Notes under the pieces: model-generated
Told to the model about the DNA's origin: nothing
The model's input: only the letters and a program-made list of their open reading frames with translations
The model's database searches: none
In this document: positions 46,100-55,018 of the stretch, piece by piece
How the letters are laid out: each line of letters opens with the position of its first letter
Numbering within the stretch: position 1 is the stretch's first letter
Program-made: the position numbers and the translations under genes
Source: UBA9926 sp038131595
GTDB taxonomy: Bacteria; Pseudomonadota; Gammaproteobacteria; Pseudomonadales; Azotimanducaceae
Length of the DNA: 64,000 nt
Assembly: GCA_038131595.1 (NCBI GenBank)
Contig: JAYPPR010000008.1
Coordinates: forward strand, 310,001-374,000
Reading direction: 5' to 3'

Positions 46100-46848
46100 G
46101 TTCGCTCCTCGACGAAATCCCCTAAACGCTTGGCATCGTCAGTCCTGGGATACCGCTTTTTCATCGCAGCGTAACAATCTTGTGCTCTCGCTTCGTCACC
46201 GAAGTGATGAGCAACGAGACCACACAGCAGCAATCTGCGAGACGACATGCTTCCAAACTGATCGAGCCGCGCATCCAGCACTCTGGCCTGCTCAAACGCT
46301 TGCTCGTCGAAATGGAGGAGCGCAAGCTCGGTCATCGAGCGACCAAGCTTAGGATTCAAACTAAGGGCTCGGTCGAAGGCAACCTTCGCTTCATCGATAT
46401 CAGCCAATGATTTATGCGCAAATCCTAGATTCTCAAACGCTTGACCTCGCCTCGCATAGAACTGATCGGATACCGCGACTTGGAGTTGAGCAATTGCCTC
46501 CTCAGCGCGACCTTGCGCGTAAAGAAACGCGCCAAAATTGTTCCTCGCGGCGCTATTTTTGGGATCGAGTGCGATTGCTTTGTCGAAGTGGGATTCAGCC
46601 AACGTCCACTCTTGCTCCTGCTGGAAAACAAGCGCAAGGCTCGCGTGGGCCTCTGGCGACCTAGGGTCAACATCGAGTGCTTTATGCATATTTTCTTTGG
46701 CGCGAAGCGTATCACCCTGTCTCAAATAGGCGATCCCCAGTTCCACTGCGCGAGCAACGACCTCCTGATTATCGGTCGCCGATCTTGATCCAGAAACAGT
46801 GCAGCCTGCGCCGAGCAAGCAAACAAGGGCGAGCGCTACGCGGAGCAC
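46096..46848 (-). CDS. pilF: Type IV pilus biogenesis lipoprotein PilF/PilW
   Basis: PilF is an outer-membrane-targeted TPR lipoprotein needed for PilQ secretin assembly in type IV pili. A short signal peptide ends in GAGC (Cys16), followed by at least four TPRs, such as AYLRQGDTLRAKENMHKALDVDP and HASLALVFQQEQEWTLAESHFDKAI. The length is about 250 aa. Its GTG at 46848 overlaps the rlmN end by 13 bases. The order rlmN-pilF-rodZ-ispG-hisS is conserved in gammaproteobacteria. Confidence 0.93.
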   Translation of the reverse strand: MLRVALALVCLLGAGCTVSGSRSATDNQEVVARAVELGIAYLRQGDTLRAKENMHKALDVDPRSPEAHASLALVFQQEQEWTLAESHFDKAIALDPKNSAARNNFGAFLYAQGRAEEAIAQLQVAVSDQFYARRGQAFENLGFAHKSLADIDEAKVAFDRALSLNPKLGRSMTELALLHFDEQAFEQARVLDARLDQFGSMSSRRLLLCGLVAHHFGDEARAQDCYAAMKKRYPRTDDAKRLGDFVEERT

Positions 46849-48014
46849 GCGGTATCCTCCACAGCACTATCCTCTCTAGCACTAGCTTCCTTGGGTTCAA
46901 TTAACCCCTCAGCAGCCCATATTCGCTGATAGCGCGCGTTACGCTTGGTTCGATCTTCAACTGCCCCTGCCAGCTGGCCGCAAGCTGCATCAATATCGTC
47001 CCCGCGCGTCGTTCTCACCATCACGGTGTAACCCGCTTCGATCAGCCGATTTTGGAAAAATCGCAGCTTTGCCGACTTGGGTCTGCGAAAACGAGACCCA
47101 GGGAATGGATTAAACGGAATCAAATTGATTTTGCAGGGCAAGTCTCGCAGCAACTTCGCGAGCGCCTCGGCGTGATCCGCATGATCGTTCATCCCATCGA
47201 TCAATGTGTACTCGATCGTCACCGTGCGCTTCTCACCTAAGGTCTGCGCATATCGCTTGCAAGCATCTAGCAGGGTCGCAATGTTGTATCGGCGGTTCAG
47301 CGGGACGAGTTGGTTCCGTAAGTCATCGACGGGAGCGTGCAAGGAAATGGCCAACGACACATCCGTTTCGGTCATCAGCCGCTCAATGCCCGGTACAACG
47401 CCAGCAGTCGAAACCGTTACCTTTCGCTTTGAAATCCCGTACCCCAAATCGTCCATCATGATCGAGATAGCGGGCAGGACCGCCTCCATATTGAGGAGCG
47501 GCTCGCCCATACCCATCAACACCACATTGGTGACCGCACGATCTCTACCTGGAATTCGCCCTGCGAGGCGACGTTCGGCCATTCGAACTTGACCCACAAT
47601 CTCACCAGCAACCAGGTTTGAGTTAAAACCCTGCTTTCCTGTGGAGCAGAACGTGCAGTCGAGCACGCACCCGACTTGGGATGACACGCACAAGGTGCCC
47701 CGGCTTCCTTCTGGAATGAACACAGTCTCGATGGCGCTTCCCGATCGAGCTTCCAGCAGCCACTTAATCGTGCCGTCTTTCGATACTTTCTCGCTGATGA
47801 CAGGAGGCTCTGCAATCTCTGCGTGCTCCACTAAATAAGCACGCAGCTGCTTGCTGATGTCCGTCATTGCCTCAAAATCATCGACAGAACGATGGTGCAA
47901 CCACTTCATGATTTGGGTCGCCCGAAACGGCTTTTCGCCCAGGTCGGTCAACAGTGATTGCCACTGTGTCCGACTGAGCCCCAATACATCATGTTTGACG
48001 GTGGGAGTGGTCAC
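46836..48014 (-). CDS. rlmN: 23S rRNA (adenine2503-C2)/tRNA methyltransferase RlmN
   Basis: RlmN is a radical-SAM methyltransferase acting on A2503 of 23S rRNA and on some tRNAs. The cluster motif is CVLDCTFC at Cys116, Cys120 and Cys123, followed by STGKQG. A late Cys in DAACGQLAG forms the methylation thioether site. Length 392 aa is normal. The start is GTG at 48014. It is followed by pilF with overlap, as usual. Confidence 0.96.
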   Translation of the reverse strand: MTTPTVKHDVLGLSRTQWQSLLTDLGEKPFRATQIMKWLHHRSVDDFEAMTDISKQLRAYLVEHAEIAEPPVISEKVSKDGTIKWLLEARSGSAIETVFIPEGSRGTLCVSSQVGCVLDCTFCSTGKQGFNSNLVAGEIVGQVRMAERRLAGRIPGRDRAVTNVVLMGMGEPLLNMEAVLPAISIMMDDLGYGISKRKVTVSTAGVVPGIERLMTETDVSLAISLHAPVDDLRNQLVPLNRRYNIATLLDACKRYAQTLGEKRTVTIEYTLIDGMNDHADHAEALAKLLRDLPCKINLIPFNPFPGSRFRRPKSAKLRFFQNRLIEAGYTVMVRTTRGDDIDAACGQLAGAVEDRTKRNARYQRIWAAEGLIEPKEASAREDSAVEDTACSA

Positions 48015-48054
48015 TGCAGGTTCCTTGCCCTGGATGAGATCCTAGTGGTTCTCT

Positions 48055-48480
48055 TTAACGTGGGCAGATTTGATCATCAGCGAAGAAATAGGCTACTTCT
48101 CTCGCCGCTGAAGTCGGTGAATCGGAGCCGTGGACTGCGTTCGCATCGATCGTGCTTGCAAAGTCCGCACGAATGGTTCCAGCATCTGCCTCTTGAGGAT
48201 TAGTTGCACCCATCAATTTGCGGTTAAGGGCAATGGCGTCTTCACCCTCTAATACTTGTACAACCACAGGACCAGAGGTCATAAATGCAACCAGATCGGC
48301 AAAAAATCCTTTGCCATCGTGCTCGGCGTAGAACCCCTTTGCCTTCTCCTCGCTCAGGTGCTCCATTCTTGATGCCACCACTTTTAGTCCTGCAGCCTCA
48401 AATCGAGCCACAATCTCACCGATCACATTCTTGGCAACGGCATCGGGTTTGATAATCGATAAAGTACGTTCAACGGCCAT
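48055..48480 (-). CDS. ndk: Nucleoside diphosphate kinase
   Basis: Ndk balances NTP and dNTP pools by phosphate transfer through a histidine. The active-site motif NAVHGSDSP holds that His. MAVERTLSIIKPDAVAKNVIGEI opens the protein and DFASTIDANAVHG closes the substrate loop. Length 141 aa is standard. It lies between rlmN and iscX, its usual place, and has its own -10 element upstream. Confidence 0.97.
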   Translation of the reverse strand: MAVERTLSIIKPDAVAKNVIGEIVARFEAAGLKVVASRMEHLSEEKAKGFYAEHDGKGFFADLVAFMTSGPVVVQVLEGEDAIALNRKLMGATNPQEADAGTIRADFASTIDANAVHGSDSPTSAAREVAYFFADDQICPR

Positions 48481-48516
48481 AAAAATCCCCAGACTCTACA
48501 AAATTTAAAGCGCGAC

Positions 48517-48522
48517 ATTATA
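48517..48522 (-). promoter_or_regulatory. -10 element upstream of ndk
   Basis: On the minus strand TATAAT lies 37 bp before the ndk ATG. The -35 (TGTATC at 17-bp spacing) is weak. It gives ndk and the downstream block a start site separate from the isc operon. Confidence 0.5.
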
Positions 48523-48608
48523 CGCGTTGATCGTAGATTGATACAGAGAATCAGATACTTATGCGGCGTTGCTTGGGGCGGGACTATTCGGCCTTGCGAA
48601 CCGCAAGC

Positions 48609-48803
48609 CTAGTCCATTTCATCGAGCCAGGTCATTTGGATCGCTTCGAGAATGCGCTCCCCGCACCGTTCCGGCTCGTCGTCAAATTCGGGCAGCGCTT
48701 CAACCCAGGCTTTGAGTTCTGTAAAGCGAACCGTAAGCGGGTCAACATCAGGGTGTTCATCAATCAGTGCAAGCACAATATCCAGCGTGTCGGTCCACTT
48801 CAT
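48609..48803 (-). CDS. iscX: Fe-S assembly accessory protein IscX
   Basis: The 64-aa acidic protein starts MKWTDTLDIVLALIDEHPDVDPLTVRFTELKAW and ends with LEAIQMTWLDEM, a close match to IscX, which binds IscS and modulates Fe-S assembly. It is the last gene of the isc operon, nine bases after fdx. The conserved DIA-like and FTDL-like positions are present as DIV and FTEL. Confidence 0.93.
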   Translation of the reverse strand: MKWTDTLDIVLALIDEHPDVDPLTVRFTELKAWVEALPEFDDEPERCGERILEAIQMTWLDEMD

Positions 48804-48812
48804 AGGTTTGCC

Positions 48813-49151
48813 TCAGTGATTTTCCGATACTTGGTTAATCGTGTATTTCGGAATCTCGATCACCAGGTCTTCGTCTTCCACGATCACCTGGCAGGCCAAT
48901 CTCGAATCGGGTTCAAGGCCCCAAGCCTTATCTAACAGGTCGTCTTCAAGGTCCTCAGCAGGCTCGAGTGAGTCAAAACCTTCCCTCAGTACGACGTGGC
49001 AAGTCGTACAAGCGCAAGCCATTTCACACGCGTGCTCGATCTTAATTCCATGATCGAGCGCGATATCAATCAGCCGATCGCCGGGGTTGGCATCCAGAAC
49101 AGCACCCTCTGGGCACCGCTCGCCGTGTGGCAGAAAAATGAGTTTTGGCAA
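48813..49151 (-). CDS. fdx: [2Fe-2S] ferredoxin of the isc operon
   Basis: This adrenodoxin-type ferredoxin (112 aa) delivers electrons to cluster assembly. Ligands lie in CEMACACTTCHVVL (C-x5-C-x2-C) plus the late Cys in RLACQVIV. The start is TTG at 49151, where GGGAG precedes at seven bases. It lies 28 bp after hscA and before iscX, as in the classical operon. Confidence 0.96.
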   Translation of the reverse strand: MPKLIFLPHGERCPEGAVLDANPGDRLIDIALDHGIKIEHACEMACACTTCHVVLREGFDSLEPAEDLEDDLLDKAWGLEPDSRLACQVIVEDEDLVIEIPKYTINQVSENH

Positions 49152-49179
49152 CGCTTATCTCCCTCAATGCATGAAGCGG

Positions 49180-51054
49180 CTATTCTTCACTCAGTGCATC
49201 AACCGATTGTCCTTGAAGTGCTCGACGAATTTCGCGATTCATTCGTCTAGCGGCGAATTCATCACTGGCTTCACTCAACGCCTTCGTCTCGAGCCTGATC
49301 GCTTCAGTCTGACCGCCCGCAACCACAGTGCGCATCTTGTCCATAGCGCTTTCGAGTCTGTCTCGCTCATCTTCCGTTAACAGTGAGCCATCGGCTTCGA
49401 GCGCCATCGTCAGCGCATCAACGAGCCTCTCAGCATCGACTCGCGCTTCCGCTAACATTCGGGCCCCGGCGTCATCAGCAGCGTGCTCCATAGAGGATCG
49501 GAGCATGTTCGCCATATCGTCGTCCGATAAACCGTAAGCGGGTTTGACCTCGATTTGCGCTTTGGTTCCGGTGCTGGTTTCCTCAGCAGACACCGAGAGT
49601 AGCCCATCGGCATCCACCCTAAAATCAACCCGAATTTTCGCTGCACCCGCGACCATCGGCGGGATGCCTCGAAGAACGAATTGGGCTAGGGATCGACAAT
49701 CATCAACCAGTTCCCGTTCTCCCTGAAGCACATGAATAAGCATCGCCGTTTGGCCGTCTTTATAAGTTGTGAATTCTTGCGCCCGCTGGACTGGAATGGG
49801 TGTATTGCGGCTGATCACTTTCTCCACCAGACCACCCATGGTTTCAAGGCCTAGAGAGAGAGGCAATACGTCGAGAAGAAGCATTTCATCTTCTGGCTTA
49901 TTCCCTACTAGCAGATCGGCTTGTAGACCAGCGCCGAGTGCGACGACTCGATCAGGATCGAGGTCCGTTAGCGGTGCGCGGCCAAAGTAATCCTCGATCG
50001 CATTACGCACCATAGGCATTCTCGTTGAGCCACCTACCAGGACCACATTGGCAATATCATCCAGATCCACCTGCGCATCACGAATCGTCTTTCGAGTAAT
50101 GCGAACCGTTTCCTCTACTAAGCTCCCTGCAACTTCAGTCAAGGCTTGCCGATCAAATGCCCCAGACCAATCAATACCCTCTGGGGTGAGATCCACAGCA
50201 ACGCTTGCCTCATCAGACAGCGCCTCTTTAATCGCTCTTGCCTTCATGATGAGCGCGCGCCTCATCTCTTGCGTAATATCTTCATTCAGCTGACTGCGCT
50301 TGATTAGCTCACTCGCGATGGCGATGTCTACATCGTCGCCCCCGAGACTCGTATTGCCTCCAGTTGCGAGCACCTCGAACACACCCATCCGCATCCGCAG
50401 CACCGATACGTCAAAGGTTCCGCCGCCAAGGTCATACACCACCACCACACCTTCAGCGCCAGAATCTAATCCATAAGCAAGTGCGGCTGCGGTTGGTTCG
50501 CTTACAAGTCGCATCACATTGAGCCCAGCAAGCTCGGCAGCATCCTTCGTTGCCTGCCTTTGTCCATCATCAAAGTAAGCGGGAACAGTAATCACGACCC
50601 CATCGAGCGAGCCGCCCAAGGTCTCCTCAGCACGCTCACTCAAGACGCGTAAGATCTCAGCAGATATCTCGACGGGCGTTTTTTCCCCTTGCCTGGTTTC
50701 CAAACGAACCATGCCATCGGCTTGATCAGCGACGCGATAGTCCAACAGCTGGCCTCTGGACTCGAGGTCATCTTTGCCCCGACCCATCAGTCGCTTGATT
50801 GAGGCAATGGTGTTGGCCGGATCTAATACGCCAGCCTGGACCGCTTCGTCTCCAACGCTAATCCCATTCTCTTCCTCGTAGCGAACAACACTTGGCAGCA
50901 AGTGCGATCCAGACTCGTCGGGCAACGTTTGGACGCGGCCCGCCCGAACAGAGGCAATGAGCGAATGGGTAGTTCCAAGATCAATACCCGCTGCTCGCTT
51001 CCGCTGATGTGGGTCTATGGCTTGTCCCGGTTCTGTGATTTGTATCAGCGCCAT
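49180..51054 (-). CDS. hscA: Fe-S assembly chaperone HscA
   Basis: HscA is a specialised Hsp70 that releases clusters from IscU. The nucleotide-binding domain has GIDLGTTHSLIA, VITVPAYFDDGQRQATKDAAELAGLNVMRLVSEPTAAALAYG and VYDLGGGTFDVS. The substrate-binding domain follows. Length 624 aa is typical. It starts one base after the hscB stop, on the same strand, and is followed by fdx. Confidence 0.97.
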   Translation of the reverse strand: MALIQITEPGQAIDPHQRKRAAGIDLGTTHSLIASVRAGRVQTLPDESGSHLLPSVVRYEEENGISVGDEAVQAGVLDPANTIASIKRLMGRGKDDLESRGQLLDYRVADQADGMVRLETRQGEKTPVEISAEILRVLSERAEETLGGSLDGVVITVPAYFDDGQRQATKDAAELAGLNVMRLVSEPTAAALAYGLDSGAEGVVVVYDLGGGTFDVSVLRMRMGVFEVLATGGNTSLGGDDVDIAIASELIKRSQLNEDITQEMRRALIMKARAIKEALSDEASVAVDLTPEGIDWSGAFDRQALTEVAGSLVEETVRITRKTIRDAQVDLDDIANVVLVGGSTRMPMVRNAIEDYFGRAPLTDLDPDRVVALGAGLQADLLVGNKPEDEMLLLDVLPLSLGLETMGGLVEKVISRNTPIPVQRAQEFTTYKDGQTAMLIHVLQGERELVDDCRSLAQFVLRGIPPMVAGAAKIRVDFRVDADGLLSVSAEETSTGTKAQIEVKPAYGLSDDDMANMLRSSMEHAADDAGARMLAEARVDAERLVDALTMALEADGSLLTEDERDRLESAMDKMRTVVAGGQTEAIRLETKALSEASDEFAARRMNREIRRALQGQSVDALSEE

Positions 51055-51055
51055 G

Positions 51056-51583
51056 CTAGTCGTCCAACAATCGGTCTTCTAATCGGAGCATGTCTCGCTC
51101 GAGCTTTTTCAAAAACTGCAGTGCGTAGATCGCGCTTTTGACACCGGCAGCCGAATCTTTGTCAAAGTGCAAACTGAGTGAATCGCACTGCTCAGCAACG
51201 CTCTGCTTCAGTTTGCCTTTGAATCGATCGAGTTCGGTGAGCGCTTTCGACTGCTCGATCTCCTCAAGGGCTTCTCTCAACATCATCTGGGTCATCAAAA
51301 AATCCGAGGGAAGAGAGGGGTTTTCTTCAAGTTCAACGCCACGAATGGACAGCAGGTAAATCGCTCGAGACAGCTGGTCTTTTAGCGTCTGATATCCCTC
51401 GTTAATGCGCATTGACCACTGAGTCGCTGCACGTCGCTCATGATCTGGCAGCGACGCATACCGGTCTGGGTGAAATTGCTTTTGCAGTAAAACGTAGGCT
51501 TCTTCTAATGCTTTTTCATCGACGTCGAAGCGTTCATCGAGTCCGAACAATGCAAAGAAGCTCTGTGAGAGGTCGAAAGTCAT
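51056..51583 (-). CDS. hscB: Fe-S assembly co-chaperone HscB
   Basis: HscB is a J-domain protein that brings IscU to HscA. Its FHPDRY motif is visible in the first third, in the J-domain starting at SQSFFALFGLDERFDVD. The C-terminal domain is a helical bundle. The Met at 51583 is the start, giving 175 aa; a longer frame to 51649 overlaps iscA and is rejected. It begins four bases after the iscA stop. Confidence 0.94.
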   Translation of the reverse strand: MTFDLSQSFFALFGLDERFDVDEKALEEAYVLLQKQFHPDRYASLPDHERRAATQWSMRINEGYQTLKDQLSRAIYLLSIRGVELEENPSLPSDFLMTQMMLREALEEIEQSKALTELDRFKGKLKQSVAEQCDSLSLHFDKDSAAGVKSAIYALQFLKKLERDMLRLEDRLLDD

Positions 51584-51587
51584 CTCA

Positions 51588-51911
51588 CTAGACGGTGAAG
51601 CTCTCTCCGCAACCGCACTCGCCTGCGACGTTAGGGTTCTTAAACTCAAACCCTTCGTTCAGGCCTTTTTTGACGTAATCCATCTCAGTGCCGTCGACAT
51701 ACACAAGGCTCTTCGGGTCGATGTAGACGTTGACCCCTTTGGTTTCAAACGAGACATCTTGGGATTCAGGCTGATCCACCGGCTCAATCACGTACATCAA
51801 ACCAGAGCAGCCGGTGGTCTTCACGGCGAGCCGGATACCCACGCCTCGACCCCGGTCAGTCAAATAATCTTGGATATGTGTGGCGGCCGTGTCTGTGAGA
51901 CTAATTCCCAT
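51588..51911 (-). CDS. iscA: Iron-sulfur assembly protein IscA
   Basis: The 107-aa A-type carrier binds and transfers Fe-S clusters. The three conserved cysteines are visible: one in VKTTGCSGLMYV and two in ECGCGESF near the C terminus. The opening is ISLTDTAATHIQDYLTDRG. AGGGA precedes the ATG at 51911. It lies between iscU and hscB in the usual order. Confidence 0.97.
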   Translation of the reverse strand: MGISLTDTAATHIQDYLTDRGRGVGIRLAVKTTGCSGLMYVIEPVDQPESQDVSFETKGVNVYIDPKSLVYVDGTEMDYVKKGLNEGFEFKNPNVAGECGCGESFTV

Positions 51912-51972
51912 CGTCGTCCCTATTTTTTGCCCGATGATTGTTATCTAGTAGCTGCTGCGATGCCTTGCAGGC

Positions 51973-52359
51973 TCACTCTGCGTCGTTTTTCGCTTTGAAA
52001 TCGTTAATGGCTGCCTTGATGGCATCCTCAGCGAGCACAGAGCAGTGGATCTTAACAGGAGGCAGCGCCAATTCCTCGGCGATTTCTGTGTTCTTAATTT
52101 GGGCCGCATCATCCAGCGTTCGCCCTTTCACCCATTCGGTGAGCAGCGAACTGGAAGCAATCGCCGAACCACAACCATAAGTCTTAAACTTGGCGTCTTC
52201 GATGACACCCTCATCGTTGACTTTGATTTGCAAACGCATCACGTCGCCACAGGCCGGTGCTCCCACCATTCCCGTGCCCACATTTTGGTCTTCATCATCA
52301 AATTTCCCGACGTTTCGGGGATTTTGGTAGTGATCCATTACTTGGTCGCTATACGCCAT
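51973..52359 (-). CDS. iscU: Fe-S cluster scaffold IscU
   Basis: IscU is the scaffold on which clusters are built. The three cysteines are in GAPACGD, TYGCGSAIASSS and KIHCSVLAED. The start is the ATG at 52359, where GGAGAACG precedes it and the protein begins MAYSDQVMDHYQNPRNVG, as in all IscU. A longer frame to 52407 runs into the iscS end. Length is 128 aa. Confidence 0.97.
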   Translation of the reverse strand: MAYSDQVMDHYQNPRNVGKFDDEDQNVGTGMVGAPACGDVMRLQIKVNDEGVIEDAKFKTYGCGSAIASSSLLTEWVKGRTLDDAAQIKNTEIAEELALPPVKIHCSVLAEDAIKAAINDFKAKNDAE

Positions 52360-52387
52360 GATCGTTCTCCAATGATTTTGTGAGCCG

Positions 52388-53602
52388 CTAGTGCGCTGCC
52401 CACTCAATTTTGTCTAAGTCTACGCCATCTTTGTACATATCCCAGAGTGGCGAGAGGTCTCTCAGCTTTTCGACAGCCTGCCGAACCTGATCAATCGCTT
52501 GGTCAACATCGGCTTCTGTGGTGAACCGGCCGATTGAAAATCTGAGCGAACTGTGGGCCAGCTCATCATTCATACCTAGTGCTCTCAGTACGTAAGAGGG
52601 CTCTAGGCTCGCAGACGTACAGGCGGATCCACTAGAAACCGCGAGTTCGGGAAGCGACATGATCAGTGACTCACCTTCAACGAAGTTGAAGCTCATATTG
52701 ATGATGCCAGGTATGTGTGCATTCAAATCACCGTTCGCGTAGACCTCCTCCATTTCACGGAGTCCATCCCAGAGTCGCTCACGGAGTTTCAAGATTCGCG
52801 TGCCCTCTTCTTGCATTTCAGCGCCCGCAATCCTACACGCCTCACCCATACCGACTAACTGATGGGTAGCGAGCGTTCCTGATCGCATACCACGCTCGTG
52901 GCCACCACCATGCATCTGGGCTTCAAGTCGAACGCGAGGCTTGCGGCTGACAAAAAGTACGCCGACGCCTTTGGGGCCATACATTTTGTGCGCTGACAGA
53001 GACATCAGATCGACTTTGAGCTGACTTAAGTCGATGGGCATTTTGCCGGCGCTTTGAGCTGCATCAACGTGAAAGAACACTTTCGCCTCGCGGCAGATTT
53101 CACCGATACCGGCGATATCGTTGACCACGCCGATCTCATTATTCACGTGCATGATGGAGACCAGCGTCGTGTCTTCACGAATCGCATCGGCAACTTGCTC
53201 AGGGGTAATCAACCCATCCTCACCGGGCTCCAAATAGGTGACTTCGAACCCCTCTTTTTCCAGATGACGGCAAGGGTCAAGCACGGCTTTGTGCTCGATT
53301 TTTGACGTCACAATGTGCTTTCCACGGGTTTTATAGAACTGGGCAACCCCTTTAATCGCGAGGTTGTCAGATTCGGTAGCGCCTGATGTCCAGACGATTT
53401 CTCGCGGATCACAATGCAACAAATCAGCAACCTGCTGCCGCGCGAGCTCCACGGCCTCTTCTGCTTCCCAGCCAAATTTGTGCGAACGGCTGGCAGGGTT
53501 TCCAAAGTTTCCCTCCGCCATTAGGCACTCACTCATCTTTTGCGCGACTCGCGGGTCCACCGGGGTGGTGGCCGCATAATCAAAATAAACCGGCGCTCTC
53601 AT
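52388..53602 (-). CDS. iscS: Cysteine desulfurase IscS
   Basis: IscS is a PLP enzyme that takes sulfur from cysteine for clusters and tRNA thiolation. The PLP lysine lies in LSAHKMYGPKGVG and the active-site Cys in SSGSACTSASLEPSYVLRALG. The ATG at 53602 follows GGAG and gives a 404-aa protein starting MRAPVYFDYAATTPVDPRV. A longer frame to 53638 has no ribosome site. It sits more than 460 bp after iscR. Confidence 0.97.
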   Translation of the reverse strand: MRAPVYFDYAATTPVDPRVAQKMSECLMAEGNFGNPASRSHKFGWEAEEAVELARQQVADLLHCDPREIVWTSGATESDNLAIKGVAQFYKTRGKHIVTSKIEHKAVLDPCRHLEKEGFEVTYLEPGEDGLITPEQVADAIREDTTLVSIMHVNNEIGVVNDIAGIGEICREAKVFFHVDAAQSAGKMPIDLSQLKVDLMSLSAHKMYGPKGVGVLFVSRKPRVRLEAQMHGGGHERGMRSGTLATHQLVGMGEACRIAGAEMQEEGTRILKLRERLWDGLREMEEVYANGDLNAHIPGIINMSFNFVEGESLIMSLPELAVSSGSACTSASLEPSYVLRALGMNDELAHSSLRFSIGRFTTEADVDQAIDQVRQAVEKLRDLSPLWDMYKDGVDLDKIEWAAH

Positions 53603-54065
53603 ACTGTCTCCAACTTCGCCTTTAACTCTACCGATCACTCATTCGTTGATGAGTGTGTGATTGATTCTTTGTGTTAGTTTTTATTTGGTAACTATTTATT
53701 TGGGTAACTATTTATTCGGTGTCTATTTGCTACCTGGCTTTTTCTACCTTGCACTTACCAATTGATCTCGCCCTGTCGGTGAACCGTTGATTCCTCTCCG
53801 CAATTTTTTTCGCCTTTTTGGCGACCTCACGTTGAGGTCTGGATCAAGTGCTATCTACGTTTCACCCTGCTCTTTTACTACGGAAACAGAGTCTAAGATC
53901 TCATTTCCATCCTTCTTTTAACGACTGTTCACGGTACTTTCAACTATTCTTTCAAAAACTGTTTTTTAACAACCATTCGTTTATTGGCTAATTACCCGCC
54001 ACGCTTTCCAAGTCGTGAGATCAAGGAGTTAAGTTTCCCTTAATCTAGTAGTCGGTTGCCTCGAC
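53603..54065 (-). other. Long iscR-iscS leader with hairpins and direct repeats
   Basis: The 463-bp space holds no gene. It is AT-rich. Near its downstream end, three successive near copies of a 15-16 bp unit (ATTTGGTAACTATTT type) run over 53683-53729. Hairpins are possible at 53810-53824 (TCGCC/GGCGA) and 53823-53839 (GACCTCA/TGAGGTC); they share bases and are mutually exclusive. The gap is several times longer than the one in E. coli, where RyhB regulates iscSUA, and it may be a site of mRNA-level control. Confidence 0.6.
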
Positions 54066-54527
54066 CTAGTGCCCTCTACCAATCAGCGCCATGCTCTCTT
54101 CTTGCCGCGCTGCAATGACTTGCACCGTATTTTTCTCGGCTAGACTCGCAAGGTTGATCCGAGCCAAAAAAGAGTGAATTTGATCGTTCAAATCGGCCCA
54201 CAGCTCATGGGTCAAACACATTGACCCGCCTTGGCAGTCTGCCTTACCAGCGCAGCGAGTCGCATCTACCGTTTCATCAACGGACCCGACAATTTCAGCC
54301 ACACTGATTTGCTCGCTGTCTCGGCTAAGTCGATAACCGCCGCCTGGCCCTCGAACACTGGTCACGAGTTCGCTTCTTTTTAGCTTCGCAAACAGCTGTT
54401 CCAGATACGGCTGACTGATGCCTTGGCGCTGCGATACGTCCGCAAGGTTGATCGGGCCCTCATCCTGATGGACCGCAAGATCAACCATTGCTGTTACTGC
54501 GTACCGGCCTTTGGCGGTTAGCTTCAT
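54066..54527 (-). CDS. iscR: Fe-S-sensing transcription regulator IscR
   Basis: IscR is an Rrf2-family regulator that represses the isc operon when its [2Fe-2S] cluster is loaded. The HTH region is followed by RGPGGGYRLSR, and the three cluster cysteines lie in TRCAGKADCQGGSMCLTH. The start is the ATG at 54527 giving MKLTAKGRYAVTAMVDLAVH; a frame to 54554 adds nine residues and lacks family match. Its own promoter carries an IscR-type operator, which indicates autoregulation. Confidence 0.96.
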   Translation of the reverse strand: MKLTAKGRYAVTAMVDLAVHQDEGPINLADVSQRQGISQPYLEQLFAKLKRSELVTSVRGPGGGYRLSRDSEQISVAEIVGSVDETVDATRCAGKADCQGGSMCLTHELWADLNDQIHSFLARINLASLAEKNTVQVIAARQEESMALIGRGH

Positions 54528-54563
54528 ATGCCACTCTTTATCGACCACTTCCAACGAGGCAGC

Positions 54564-54610
54564 ATTCTAGCGGACCCACCAAGAATAACCAATCAGTTTA
54601 GTTGGTTATT
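54564..54610 (-). promoter_or_regulatory. isc promoter with IscR-type operator
   Basis: On the minus strand, TTGGTT (54592-54587) and TAGAAT (54569-54564) are spaced by 17 bp, a good sigma70 promoter. The palindrome at 54584-54610 has perfect 9-bp arms, AATAACCAA and TTGGTTATT, around nine bases. Its length and layout match the 25-bp type 1 IscR site, although several core positions differ from the E. coli consensus. It overlaps the -35, which fits repression. The -10 lies 37 bp before the iscR start. Confidence 0.75.
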
Positions 54611-54862
54611 AGTCTTGATGATCGCCTCAATCAGGGCAATGAATGGCGATCGTTGGTCTCTCCGTACTCATTTCATCGCTCATGATGCAGAGGCCGCGGC
54701 AGCCTTTTCCCCGGCGCAGCTCTCTCAGGGCATTGGCAAGCCGCAGTGCGCGCAATAGACCTTGCTGACTTCTCACGGCCCAAACCAATCATTCAGAGCA
54801 ATACGAACTGCGCACTGAAGACCCATTCATGTCACTCGACCTTATCGGCGCTGTTTTTTGTC
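54611..54862. other. Upstream of iscR, no gene (cysE missing)
   Basis: In many gammaproteobacteria cysE sits between trmJ and iscR. Here the space holds no serine acetyltransferase sequence. No other gene is recognised apart from the small frame next to trmJ. Confidence 0.5.
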
Positions 54863-55018
54863 ATGCCTCGACCTAAACCCGACGGCAAGCGCAGGATGGC
54901 CGAATGGAATCAGTATCCAGACATGACAAGTCATCATGGCCATGGTTTCGAGTACATGGACCGGCTCACGAGGCTGGTAGCTCTGATAGATCACATTGGT
55001 CAGCGGTTAGCGCGTTAA
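54863..55018 (+). CDS. Small 51-aa hypothetical protein
   Basis: The frame from the ATG at 54863 encodes 51 residues, starting MPRPKPDGKRRMAEWNQYP and ending THE-like helical LTRLVALIDHIGQRLAR. It is basic, with one hydrophobic helix at the end. There is no strong ribosome site. It overlaps the trmJ stop by four bases on the opposite strand. I do not recognise a family; it could be a real small gene or a chance frame. Confidence 0.35.
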   Translation: MPRPKPDGKRRMAEWNQYPDMTSHHGHGFEYMDRLTRLVALIDHIGQRLAR

